64,000 bases of DNA, from contig OY776120.1 of assembly GCA_963675135.1 (NCBI GenBank), forward strand, positions 23,898,001 to 23,962,000. The letters are read 5' to 3'. The notes below the pieces were generated by a model. That model was given only the letters and a program-made list of their open reading frames with translations. It was not told the DNA's origin and made no database searches. Positions 22,201 to 32,658 of this stretch are shown piece after piece. A program made the position numbers and the translations under genes. Within the stretch, counting starts at the first letter, position 1. Every line of letters begins with the position of its first letter. Source of the stretch: Galeopsis tetrahit (lineage: Eukaryota; Streptophyta; Magnoliopsida; Lamiales; Lamiaceae).

Positions 22201-24105
22201 ACTGAGTCATCCTGAATGATTAAGGGCTGATCAGTGTCCAACTCATCTGACACTGAATATGCCTTAATCAAACTAGCCTCTAACATAGGAACCTCAACAT
22301 CTTTAGGTTGTGCCTTGGGTTCAGAAGAACCTTCATTGGCAGATGTGTCTTTGGTTGTGTTACCACCCTTGGTCAACACCTCTGATGATACAGAGCCTTT
22401 CCTATGGTAGGTTCTAGGAGGGTTTGAAAGTCTATCTGCTACAGAAGACTTAGGTTGAGAGGGTTCAGGGAGGTTGGCTTGAGGGGTTTCAGGAGGGTTG
22501 GGATTTGAAGGGTTTGAAGGATCATCAGGGGAATCATCATCATTTGAGCTACTGTCAGGGTGTTTGATGCCCTTAACTTTTCTCTCTTTCTCCTCAATGA
22601 TCTTCTCAGCTACCAACTTTGCAAAAACTTCCTCATCAGTGAGGAATCTTGTTTTCATCACACCAGCAAAGTGTAGCAATCTGCTCTCCTCCACTTGCCA
22701 CCAGTTTGCACCCTTATCTTGGATGACTTGTGATATTTCCATTAAGGTTTTGTCTTTTACATCCACAAGCATCCTCAAATCATGAAATATCTTCTGAATT
22801 CTTGGAAATTCAGCAAGTTGTGGATACAAACTGTCCACAGTGGCCTTAGCTCCACCTCTGAGCATACTTTCATAAGTATACTCCTCCTCATTCTCATTTG
22901 ATGGAGAACTTTGGGCTATAGGGGAGTGGGCTGTGGTTTCAATAAATGCAGCTTCAGGCAAGTTAAGTTCAGGAGGGTTGGCTTCAGAAGGATTAGGCTC
23001 AAATGAAGGTACTTCAGTTGCTTTAGAGAGCAATGAATCTGAAGGGGCTTTGCTCAGGGGATTTGGCTCATTGAGTGCATGTTCTAAGAGTTTGGAGTAG
23101 TTGAGCATGGATGAGTCAAGGGGAGACAGGAGTCTTGTCTCATCTACTGCTAAATCTGCAAGCACATCAATGCCACTTCTTTGCACACTTCCTTCTGGAG
23201 AATATCTCTTAGTGAGATCTACATGGGTGATGGGTTGATTGGGAGGGGTAACATGGGTTTCAGGGGAGTTGGGTTCAATGGTCTGGGTTTCAGGGATGTT
23301 GGCCTTCAGGGACTTTTGATTCTGGAGTTCCAGAACCAGATGAGCTAGTCCTTGACTTGGATTTGGTCCTGCTTTCAGCTCTGCTCTCTCTTAGAGCCAA
23401 TTGGAGAGACCTTTCTTCCTGAAGCTCCAACACTTTCTCAGTAGGCTTGGCCCTTCTCTTGCCAGCCCTACTGCTCCCACTTCCTTCTACTTCTTTCTCT
23501 TCCTCAGGGACAACTTCCCTGGGCCTCTTATCACCCTTGTGCTTTTGCCTTGTCTCATTATATTTTAGCCTCAACTCTTCTGAGTGGTCAGAAGGCACAC
23601 TCACTCCCTCTTCTGCCACTTCATCAACTTCAGTTGATGCTCCTGAGGCTTCTCTAGAAGATATTTGAGACACTTTCTTTGTTTTGACAGCCCTGGCCTT
23701 AGTTCTTTTCTTCAGCTTAGGCTTTTCTTCAACCTTCTCTTCAGCAGGTTTGGCCATAAGCATCCTCCTTTGCTCAGTTTTCTTGATAAGCTTTCTAAAC
23801 AGAATCTTTTGGGCTGGGAGGGGTTTGGCAAAGGTCTGCATTTGAGAATAATGGGAGAATCTTTCAATCAACAAGCTTGCCCTTGTGCAATACTTGAGTT
23901 TCCCTTCTAGCACAACCTTGTTGTGGGCCTTCACCTTAAATTTGGCCTTTTCCTTCATCATCTCAGATATGATGAAGGTCCTCCAATCAAACTTGATGCC
24001 TTTGTCACTAGCATCAATAACTGCAGCCATAATTCTGATTCTTGGATGGCTGACTTGCTCCAAGCTTCCAGTGTTGCTCATAACACTCTTAGTATATACT
24101 GAGCT
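19267..24105 (-). pseudogene. env-like additional ORF of Sirevirus-type element D (broken)
   Basis: After pol, Sirevirus-type copia elements may carry an extra ORF often called env-like; its function is not settled. Here it spans about 4.2 kb of coding sequence after the hAT insertion is discounted. Open pieces are 24105-23290, 23186-21039, 20984-20563 (same frame as the previous piece, separated by a TAG at 21039-21041), 19973-19638 and 19662-19267 (frameshift near 19650). The N-terminal piece (SLEQVSHPRIRIMAA) is almost identical to the protein of E. The middle is acidic, Pro/Ser-rich, followed by a long predicted coiled coil (about 21740-21060). I see no clear signal peptide or transmembrane helix, so a membrane envelope role is not supported by what is visible. 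Confidence 0.75.
19974..20562. mobile_element. hAT-type MITE with 8-bp TSD
   Basis: The ends are TAGGGCTGACAATT and, read inwards from the right, TAGGGGTGGCAATT. The flanks GCTTTGGC (19966-19973 and 20563-20570) form a perfect 8-bp TSD, the hAT hallmark. The interior is made of repeats of ACACGACACGATA and the palindrome CGTGTCGACACG, with an AT-rich core around 20215-20275. It has no coding capacity and sits in the env-like ORF of D. Confidence 0.92.
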
Positions 24106-24472
24106 GGTTAATTGCGAAACTAGTGGCATTATGCATTGGGCTTTCCATATGCAAGAGGGGATTGCTATTTTTGGAATTCGATCGGACAATCTCAAGCTAT
24201 TAACGTTATTAATAATAAAATCCAATTACAAGGGCCTGATCAGAAGATTGTTAATCAAATCAAAAAAAAATTTAAGAGACTTTCTAGTGTAGGATTGTCA
24301 ACACGTCTCGAGAGATTATAACAAGGCAGCACATGAATTAGCCGGTATGATTCAAGCTTCTTCAAAACCTCATGACTGGTTTGAAGATGATAATTCCACA
24401 GTGTATTAGGGATTTGGTTTAATTTGTTTTTTTCACAGTTTATATCCCTTGAACTTCTCTTTCAAAAAAAAT
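24105..24472 (+). pseudogene. L1-type LINE: RNase H remnant and 3' end, right half of the split copy
   Basis: On the plus strand the codons near 24125-24400 give a degenerate plant LINE RNase H tail: NVINNKIQLQGPDQKIVNQ, then HELAGMIQASSKPHDWFEDD, a stop, a short 3' untranslated stretch and an A-run at about 24463-24471. It is followed by TTATAATTATC. A similar ATTATAATTATC lies directly before the LINE start at 9858, so the two LINE pieces are probably one insertion with this TSD. Confidence 0.7.
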
Positions 24473-25829
24473 TTTATAATTATCAGATTTTGTTTATAAC
24501 AAATGTTCCAAAATACATCCACAAAACTCAACTAGAAATTACACACAGTACGTAATGTAGACAGCAGCTAAAATGACAAAATACATCCAAAATACATCCA
24601 CAAAACTCAACTAGTAACATAGTTTGATCGGTTAATGTAGACAGCAGCTAAAATGACAGTACGTAATTTCATGCAGCGTACTATGAAACGTCTTCATACA
24701 AGCTAGGTAACCCCACTAGAAATTATATCAACCTTTTAATTTCAACAGAATAATTATTATTTGTCTAAATTGCAAAAGGCAATTTGTAGGTGGTTTAATT
24801 GAACAATTAATTAACACACAAAAAAAGCATTTGACTAAGGAGTAATGAAAATCAACGCCGCAATATGACCAAAAGTAAATAATTAACTGAAATAATTTTA
24901 CATTTTTTGTTTTGTAATTTAGGGATTTTCAAATTTCAAACCATGGGCTTCTTTTACTAATTCGGACAAATCTCAAGGAAGATTTTTGTAATTTACCCCA
25001 ATATTAATTTCTTAGTGTCATTTAAATGATATAATTAATTTCTTAAGATGCCTTTAATGTATATAGTGCTCCCTCCATACACCACGAAAAGTATGTTTAA
25101 ACTTATTTTTCCTTTCACAAAAAATATGATCATTCTATTGATCCATAATGAAACAAGATACATTAAATAGGTGCAAAGTTGAAAATGAAAAATTGATGAT
25201 AGTAACTAACATATCTTTGTGGAAAGAACGAAAATAGAAAACAAGTCTATGTTTGTGGAACAAATGAAATAGAAATCATATTTTATTATTAAAATCTGAA
25301 TTTGTAACACTAACTTACATTACATTTGGTCTTGATCAAATGCCACAACTGATCAAACAAGAGAGTTATGCAAATTGAAATGAAGATCATATATATTGAT
25401 ACTTAAATTAATTAATGTGGATGTTGGTTATGTACATTAAATTAAACTACCATACATTAATTAATCGAATCTGAGCCGTGAATTATGTATGTGTGTATGA
25501 ATGTATAACACATTTTATGAGTGCATGTGGTGTTGAGGGGTAAATATATGTGGAAGGTGCGCTCAATAGCGTGTATATATCTATCTATCTTCATATTTTG
25601 ACATAAGTTAATAACCTTAAATAGAAATTAAGTGAGAAAACAAATGCACGTGTTTGACTTCTGATCACATCAAACAAATCTGTATTAATTCCAAAATGAA
25701 ATTTTGCATTTATGACTATAAATATAAATTAACTTTCTCGCATCGACATACACTTATCTATTTTTTTTTTTTTTTTGAAATTGCAGAGAATAGGCTTGAT
25801 TAATTTCCTAATTGTTGTAGTATTATATA
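24473..25829. other. AT-rich intergenic DNA with a tandem repeat and the diverged second copy of the 6.6-8.0 kb block
   Basis: 24511-24660 holds two copies of a unit containing AAATACATCCACAAAACTCAAC and GTAGACAGCAGCTAAAATGAC. From about 25140 to 25830 the sequence follows 6640-6850 and then 7490-8000, skipping the small gene. A CTCCCTCC MITE-like end lies at 25069. No gene is seen. Confidence 0.65.
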
Positions 25830-26186
25830 CTCCCTCCATTTTTTATTAAGTGTCACTTTGCCTTTTTTAATATTTTCAAAATAAGTGTCATTCTACACTT
25901 TTTTCTTTAATTTTGACAATTTTACCCTTATACATTATACTCCCTCCATTTTTTTTACCTTGATTTAATTTTTTTTTCCTTTTGAATATAATACTATAGC
26001 ATAAATCATGATAAATCTTAATTATTGTATACATGAATATCACCTACAATATTGACCATATTCATTACTAAACATAAATTTAATATTAAAATTAGTTATC
26101 ATTAATGAAGGGTAAAATGGTCCATAATTATATATCTTAATTTGTTGAAAATTGTTAAAATGACACTTAATTAAAAGTGGAGGAAG
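25830..26186. mobile_element. Stowaway-type MITE
   Basis: Inverted ends CTCCCTCCATTTTTTATTAA (left) and CTTCCTCCACTTTTAATTAA (right, read inwards) are flanked by TA on both sides, the Tc1/mariner-type target. A second CTCCCTCCATTTT start at about 25940 suggests another MITE end nested inside. Confidence 0.8.
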
Positions 26187-26229
26187 TATAATATATGTTA
26201 GGATTTGGTTCACAATTAATTAGTGTATG

Positions 26230-26265
<36 letters not shown>
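26230..26265. repeat. TA microsatellite
   Basis: Uninterrupted TA dinucleotide run of about 35 bases. A shorter one lies at 28828-28850. Confidence 0.95.
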
Positions 26266-26267
<2 letters not shown>

Positions 26268-27134
26268 TTGTAAGGCTATATTTGATAATTTAGAAGGGTG
26301 ATTATATTATATTTTAAATATAATGATGTGTGTATTTAGTTGTGGGTTCATTTATAAGAAATATGGGTGTTAATATTAGGCGCCATTTTCAAATTAATTA
26401 TTGTTTATTAAAATTTGTGTCTAAAGAAATGGATACAATGAATTTAAATGAAAAGAGTAATATATATATGTATATATATAATTAATATTTTTGGTTAAAT
26501 ATTTTTGTTAAATGAATAAATTTACTTGTGTATACCGCCTACATACTTTGAAATTAATACAAGGTAAAATATGAATTAGTCAAAATAAACGCAAGAAGTA
26601 CATATATATATCTGGATAGAATGAATTAAATATTTAAATGTTGACAATATATACAACGTTTGCACACGCTACCAAAATCTGTGAAGAACGCGTGTTCTTC
26701 TTTAATTTCTAGACATTTTCTGATCTTCATCCACGAATTTTTCAGATAACTAATTATCACATATATAGGCAAATAAATTTGTTCTATGACCGAAAATAAC
26801 TACTCCGTATTTTGTTTTGTTTAAATTTTCTTATGACAAATTATAAAAGGTATTTTACATTATATTTCCAATTTAACTACATATATGTGAAGATATATCT
26901 ATTTACAGTTTTGTAACACTTTCACAAGGAATTAAGTACTACGCAAAGATGTTAGTAATACGCTCAAAATAAAGGAGCTAGATGAAAAGTAGAAAACAAT
27001 GTAGCTCGATCTGATGTGGATTATGAGAATAAAAAAATAGAAAAAGTAGATTATGAAGATTAATTGATTTATATTTTTAATTTTGTAATTATCTATTACT
27101 ATTATTCTGGAAGATTAAGATTTAATTTATTTTA
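26266..27134. other. AT-rich intergenic DNA
   Basis: No gene, RNA or clear element is seen. Confidence 0.6.
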
Positions 27135-27375
27135 TATTTCCGTCCAATTTTATTATTCTCACTTTCCTTGGTTATCCAATTTTATTATGCTCATACCTTT
27201 TTTTTTAGAAACAATACTATTCATACTACTTTATCTCCACCCTTCTACCATCACTTATTTACACACCACTTTATTCACTTTATTCATAAACTATCATTTA
27301 TAAATAAATTAATTAATATTTATTAAAACTCGTGTCATCAGGAGAAGTGGACATAATAAAATTGGATGGAGGGAG
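27135..27375. mobile_element. Stowaway-type MITE, left end worn
   Basis: The right end reads inwards CTCCCTCCATCCAATTTTAT followed by TA outside. The left end TCCGTCCAATTTTATTATTC is the matching inverted repeat but has lost the first bases. Confidence 0.65.
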
Positions 27376-27689
27376 TATTATATTTAGAATTTATTCACTA
27401 GAATTTAAAAGTTATTTTAGTAAGTGTACGTAGTTTGATGGTTGCGGTGTGGTGACCGCCGTCAAAGAATTGTCGGACTGGTGTGGCCCACGGTAGTAAT
27501 GAAGGCGTCATGGCTTTTGTCATTCTCTCTTTTTAATAAATGTTATTTTAACCTTTTAATTATTTTTAAAATTAATTTAATTTATGAATACTAGCTACAT
27601 TTTTATCACATTCTTTATTAAACAAAATCTCTATTTCAAAATTAGTTATAATTAATGAAAAGGATCGGACTTATATATTTAAGAAAGGG

Positions 27690-28620
27690 TCAAAAATTCG
27701 CGGATTTGTACGGGTTCGACCGGTCAAACGAATATTTTCTTAAAAATCGCGCAAAAGTCGCGCACTGGAGGCTAACAGGATAACGGGTTTCAGGTGTGTG
27801 TTACTAATTACTATAAAGGTAATTATATGTTACTGTAAGTACAAATAATAACTTTTCACAGGAAATATTAATACAAATTAATTTAAGGAAGGATAAAATA
27901 TAAAATTTTGTTCTTAATACGTGTTACTATAAATACAATTATATGTTACTGTAAGGACAAATAACACACAATTGACTTTTGAGTAACACATAGTTGACCT
28001 TAAAGTAACACAGAAAAATGTGTTACTATATAAACACAATTGTATTACTTTATAGAGAAAAATGTGTTACTGTATAAATAAAACGTCATTATTGAGAGAG
28101 AATGAGATGCCCACATTAAAAAGAAAATGTGTTACTATATAAACACAATTGTATTACTTTATAGATAAAAATGTGTTACTGTATAAATAAAACGTCATTA
28201 TTGAGAGAGAATGAGATGCCCACATTAAAAAGACGAAAAACAATAATTGAAAACACGAAAAACACAACCATGTTGAATAGTTTATCGATTGCTACAATTA
28301 CAAAAACAACAATTAATTGGAATAAAATTATTTTTTATTTTTTCTCATTAATTCATTAAAAAAAACAAAAATAATAATTTATTCACTTGTTTCGTGATTA
28401 GCAGATCATAAATCAAAACCGCTTTTGAAGATTTTTTTTTAAAATTTATTGAAGCTACAGATTTCGCACCGCGCAAAAGATAAGGCATCTCAGAGAAGAA
28501 GGAGATTGACGCAGAAAAGAAGAAGGCAACACAGAGAGAAGGAGAGAGACCGGCGGCGCAGAAGACAACACAGAGAGGAAAACCTGATACCCGATAAAAA
28601 TATAAGATTATGTCATATTG
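27690..28620. repeat. possible non-autonomous transposon with internal tandem duplication
   Basis: ACGGGTTTCAGGT near 27784 is mirrored by AACCTGATACCCG near 28580, but I cannot find a TSD. Inside, a 109-bp unit beginning AATGTGTTACTATATAAACA is duplicated in tandem (about 28018-28126 and 28127-28233). TGTTACTGTA-like words recur from 27800 to 28180. No protein is recognised. Confidence 0.4.
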
Positions 28621-29070
28621 CACGGTAGTCCTATTGTAAAATATTGTATATAAATTTTTGTGTAATGAGAATAATATAGATCACAATTTATAATCTTAAT
28701 TTATTTTAAAAAAATAAAGTGTTACTTAAATGGAGGAAATATGATATAAGCAGTTTTTAATTACAAAAAGAGATTTATGTACAACATCTAGTACCAATGA
28801 TCTCGAGTGAAAATGGGAGAGGATTTATATATATATATATATATATAAAAAAAAGTAGATAATAATATTTTCGCTAAGTTACGAATTGTCATAATCATAT
28901 TGATTTTTTATTTTATTTTTGTATGGGAGAATCATACAGAAGCTACCTGCCTACCTCTAACGATGAGTTACAATTTCATAACCCGACCCGGCACCACCAA
29001 CAACTCAATGTAACATTGATTTCTTTGGACCATTAATATTAATTTTGATCCAACCTACCAATTAAAAAAA

Positions 29071-30075
29071 GGGCGCGGTTATAGACACACATGGATGAGG
29101 ACACCCACGGTGAAAATTCAAAAATACCCTTCTTCTTATTAAAACCCTAAATCCCTTTCTATCCTTCACAAATCAGTACACCCACAATTCTTCATTTTCG
29201 CCGCTCCTCATTCCTCCGTCGCGCCTCCGCGTCCTTGAAGAAGACGGTCGTCGACGCCGCCTACTTGCTGGAGAAAGGCGCAGCCCACGCCACCGCCTCC
29301 TTCCACGCGGCCGCCGCCCGTTCGCACCCCCCTCCGTCGCCGCCCGCCTCGGTTTTGAAGAAGAAGAAGGTGTTGCTCCGTCGCGTCTCCAACCTCGCTG
29401 CGCACGCCACCGCCCAGCCTCGCACGCTACCGCCCAGCCGCGCACGGCCACCGCGCACGCCACCGCACCTTTCTCGCCGCGAACGCTACCGGTAAGCTTA
29501 GAAAATTAGGGTTTTTAGAATATTTGAATTTTTTTACAGATCTGAATGTGTATTAGGGTTTTCTTAGTTTGTTCATTGATTTTTTTCGAACAATTGGAAG
29601 TTGTTTAGAAATTATTTTCGTACAATTTGCGTTTGTTCGAAAAACAATTCTTGTTCGAAAAAAAATTCCTGACAATTTGTGTTTGTTCGAAAAAAAATTT
29701 TGTTCGAAAAAAACTTCAAGACAATATGTGTTTGTGCGAAAAAAAATTCCGGGCAACTTGAATTTGTTGGGTGATAAATTTCGGACATTTTAGCTTTGTT
29801 TTGTTAATATTTTCAAACATCTTAAAAAAAATTTATTTCTACTTTTGTTGAATTTTTTGTGTTTTTAGTAGTTTTTTTTTGTTGAAGTATGGTGTTTGTT
29901 TTGGTGTTTACGGTGAAATGATTCTGTAGTTAAATGGGATGGGTGGGTGTACTTATCCTCGATTTTTAATAAATTTCACACGAGAGGCATATGTGACATT
30001 TCACATGTTCTGAAATATGAAAAAAATGTTTGGTAGGTGTACTCAATAGATTGGTGGGTGTGTATAACCGCGCCC
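29071..30075. mobile_element. Pack-MULE-like element with 9-bp TSD
   Basis: The ends GGGCGCGGTTATAGACACAC (left) and GGGCGCGGTTATACACACCC (right, read inwards) are flanked by TTAAAAAAA at 29062-29070 and 30076-30084, a perfect 9-bp TSD. The 29190-29495 part is GC-rich (Ala/Arg/Pro codons) within AT-rich surroundings and ends at a splice-donor-like GGTAAGCTT. This is what a captured gene 5' region looks like. Internal repeats containing TGTTCGAAAAAAAATTCC follow at 29580-29760. No transposase is seen. Confidence 0.82.
29235..29495 (+). pseudogene. captured GC-rich gene fragment of unknown origin
   Basis: An 86-codon open stretch rich in Ala, Arg, Pro and His (starts MKKTVVDAAYLLEKG) fills the GC-rich part of the Pack-MULE-like element. 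The opposite strand is open too, so an ORF alone proves nothing here. The splice-donor-like sequence at its end favours a captured first exon on the plus strand. I do not recognise a source gene. Confidence 0.4.
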
Positions 30076-30084
30076 TTAAAAAAA

Positions 30085-30426
30085 TGGCCCAACTAAATTT
30101 CTAGTTTAGAAAATACTCAAACGGCCCAATGCATTTTGGCAGCACATTCAAATTTAAAAACAGCACTACTTACAATTGAAATTGGATTACAATAAATTAG
30201 ATCAAATGTTGAAGTCAAATATTAAATTGAACATTAAAATTCAAGTGGTAAGCAGCTAACAATCCCATTTACGGAGTGTATATTTTAGTTGAACCAGTAA
30301 TACAAGCAAAAGGGTTCACTGAGATTAGGCCCAATTTGTAAATTATGGCCAAATTAACCATTATAAAAAAGAAGTTTATTTATTAAACTCGATAAAAAGT
30401 CCTAGGTGGCCGGTGTGATTAAATTC
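30085..30426. other. 3' flank of the ankyrin-PGG gene
   Basis: AT-rich sequence without coding potential. It would contain the 3' untranslated region of the minus-strand gene that ends at 30427. Confidence 0.5.
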
Positions 30427-30730
30427 CTAGTCGAGATGCAACTGATGATTGGACCGAAACAACCATCTAGAGTTATACGTACAGCGTAGCATAGTGACAA
30501 TGAGAGGATAGTTCAAAATCACAAACATAATAGGCACAACAACAAAGAATACCAAAAGAGTGGTAATAATTGTTCTTCCATGATGTAAGAACAAGAGACT
30601 AGAGCAAAACGCCATCATCATCGCCACCATCGAAACAAAGAGCGACGCCACTCCAATCACTAGCCAAAACAGCGGCGACTTTAGAAAATCATCGTCCGAG
30701 TAACGAGACGTGAGTATCGACAGAAACATG
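30427..30730 (-). CDS. ankyrin-PGG gene, last exon, second part (C-terminal membrane helices)
   Basis: Begins with MFLSILTSRYSDDDF, a common motif of this family, then two hydrophobic helices (WLVIGVASLFVSMVAMMMAF and ITTLLVFFVVVPIMFVIL) and a short basic tail to the stop at 30427. It lies beyond the solo LTR, so it cannot be translated in frame with the first part of the exon unless the LTR is removed. Confidence 0.85.
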
Positions 30731-31208
30731 AGCATTGATTAGTGTGAAAATTGCTCGAAATTCATGTGTTTAATTTGCATAATTTTATAGGATTTCATGC
30801 ATTATTTACACTAAATTGACAAATTGCACTTAATTTGGAGAAATTGTATACTTTACTATTTTTGTAGGTAAAACGAGGTGTTTTGAATCAAATCACGAAA
30901 AAATCAGTCGTTGAATCGAGTCCATGAGTTGACCACATGAAAGAAGGTAAAGTGAGGGTCGTAACGAGACAGGAATCGAGTCGATCGGACACCCGAATCA
31001 AAAGATATGAACAAAACAAGAAGAGGGTTAAGGAGGGGCACGACCGAGCCTTAAGCTCGAGCTTGGCGTGCCCGAGACAGAAAATGGAGAAAATCAAGAG
31101 TGCACGACCGAGCCACGAAATGGAAAGTTGCAGCTGAATGTTTTATTTTAATAGCTAATGGGCCTAGGCCCATTTCAATTAATCAAGTGGGCTAAAAGGA
31201 AAAAAGCT

Positions 31209-32658
31209 GGGCCACGGATAAATGCCCCCCATTTATTATGTGTTCACCCAAAATATGAGTTCACCCCCAAAATATGAGTTCACCCCCCTACGAAATACCA
31301 AATATAACCTTTTCCTCTTCACCCACAATTAATATACAATATAAAATATTCTGAGTTCACCCACAATTAAAAAAAACCCCTCTTGAAGCGAAATCGTGCA
31401 ATTTCCGCTGTTTGCGTCGACCGTCGCTGCCTGTCACCGGCCGCCGCCGCTTGCAGCTCCACCATCGTGCCGTCCGCCGCCTACGGCCCCAACTCCTTGC
31501 TATTCCATGGACAAAGGTAAGTTAGGGTTTATAATAGTTTTTTTCAAATTTCTACATTCTAAAATTTGATTTTCATATATAGATTAATTTTTTTTGTTTA
31601 ATAGTTGTTGTTGGGAATGATTTAGACTTTTAGTTGTTGAAGAAATTTGGTTTTTGCATAAAATGGGGTATTAGGAGACGTAAAGTCGAAAATGGATTTT
31701 TCTGTTCCTTCTCGAGTCTGGTTCGTCGAGTTAGGTGACAAAACTCGGCCAAGACTTCCACATTTTTGCATAAAACTCGATGACAAACTTCCACATTGTT
31801 GCACAAAACTCAGTGACAAACTTCCACATTTTTGCACAAAACTCGATGACAAACTTCCACATTTTCACACAAAACTCGGTGACAAACTTCCACATTTTTG
31901 CACAAAACTCGGTGACAAATTTCCACATTTTTGCACAAAATTCGGTGACAAACTCCCTCATTCGCAGATTTTCCATGCTCGTCTTCATCATATTATTCCT
32001 CTAAGTAATCTTCAATACCATCAACCAACCTCTGTTAAACAAAAATAAAATAAAAATCTTAATTTGCTACTTCTTGAAAAAAAAATCAGAAAAGTGAGAC
32101 ATAATGTGGAACTATTTTCCGAAAATTGAGACATAGTGTGGAACTATTGTTCGAAAATTGACACACTGTGGAAGTGTTTTTCGAAATTTGAGACATTATG
32201 TGGAAATTTGTTACGACATTTGGTACATTATGTGGAAAGTTTTTTCGAAAGTTGAGAAAAATCGTGAAATCTTTCGTTGTCTAAAGAGCTTAAAACTCGG
32301 TAGGGTTGGCCGAGTTATAGTGCAATTTCCGGTGAACCAGTATTGAGTTTTGAAAAAAACGATTTTTTGAAAGAAAAAAACGAAAACGAAATGTATGTAA
32401 CGAACACTTCGTTTTTCAACCATTATTATCAAGTTTCTTTAAGTTGGCTTCATAGATTAAGATTAAAAGGTTTCATTTTTTTTTTACATGAAGGGACGAT
32501 AGTTTTGGGAGGAAGTGAGGATTTCAAAGCCTTTTTGTTTAAAGTGAGGGTGAACTCAACACCTAAGGGGTAGAATGGTCATCTTACCCATTAGTTCAAA
32601 AATTAAATTGGAATGGAGGGTGAACACATAATAAATGGGGGTTATTTATCCGTGGCCC
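31209..32658. mobile_element. Mutator-like (Pack-MULE-like) element nested in the solo LTR
   Basis: The ends GGGCCACGGATAAATG and, read inwards from the right, GGGCCACGGATAAATAAC are inverted repeats that continue through CCCCCATTTATTATGTGTTC. Both sides carry AAAAGCT (31202-31208, 32659-32665), a short or eroded TSD. Like the 29071 element it has a GC-rich part (31390-31505, codon-like, ending at GGTAAGTTAGGG) and then short tandem repeats. No transposase is seen. Confidence 0.78.
31755..31960 (+). repeat. 33-bp tandem repeat, six units
   Basis: CTTCCACAT recurs at 31755, 31788, 31821, 31854, 31887 and 31920, exactly 33 bases apart. Because 33 is a multiple of three, both strands stay open and encode an 11-residue repeat: DKLPHFCTKLG on plus and KFVTEFCAKMW on minus. 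A looser series of GACATAATGTGGAA units of about 31-33 bases follows at 32090-32245. Confidence 0.9.

Larger units (their letters stand above)
17021..24105 (-). mobile_element. Sirevirus-type copia element D, 3' part only
   Basis: Minus strand. The 3' LTR is at 17021-18804, preceded by a polypurine tract (AAAAAGGGGGAAAT, 18805-18818), a 450-bp untranslated stretch and a long broken env-like ORF (19267-24105). There is no gag or pol. The LTR and env-like protein match element E at 55351-64000 closely, so D and E are one family. The left flank is the integrase gene of copia C, and ACAAG (17016-17020) would be one TSD copy; the partner is lost. The right end at about 24105 breaks inside the env-like gene and joins LINE sequence. 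Confidence 0.85.

Noticed and set aside
29173..29463. Minus-strand Gly/Arg/Ala-rich ORFs
   Set aside because: GC-rich DNA is open in several frames; the splice-donor-like site and TIR layout favour the plus strand as the captured gene strand.
31692..32048. 118-codon ORF with 11-residue repeats as a host gene
   Set aside because: It lies wholly inside a transposon and is explained by a 33-bp tandem repeat that also keeps the other strand open; kept only as a curiosity.
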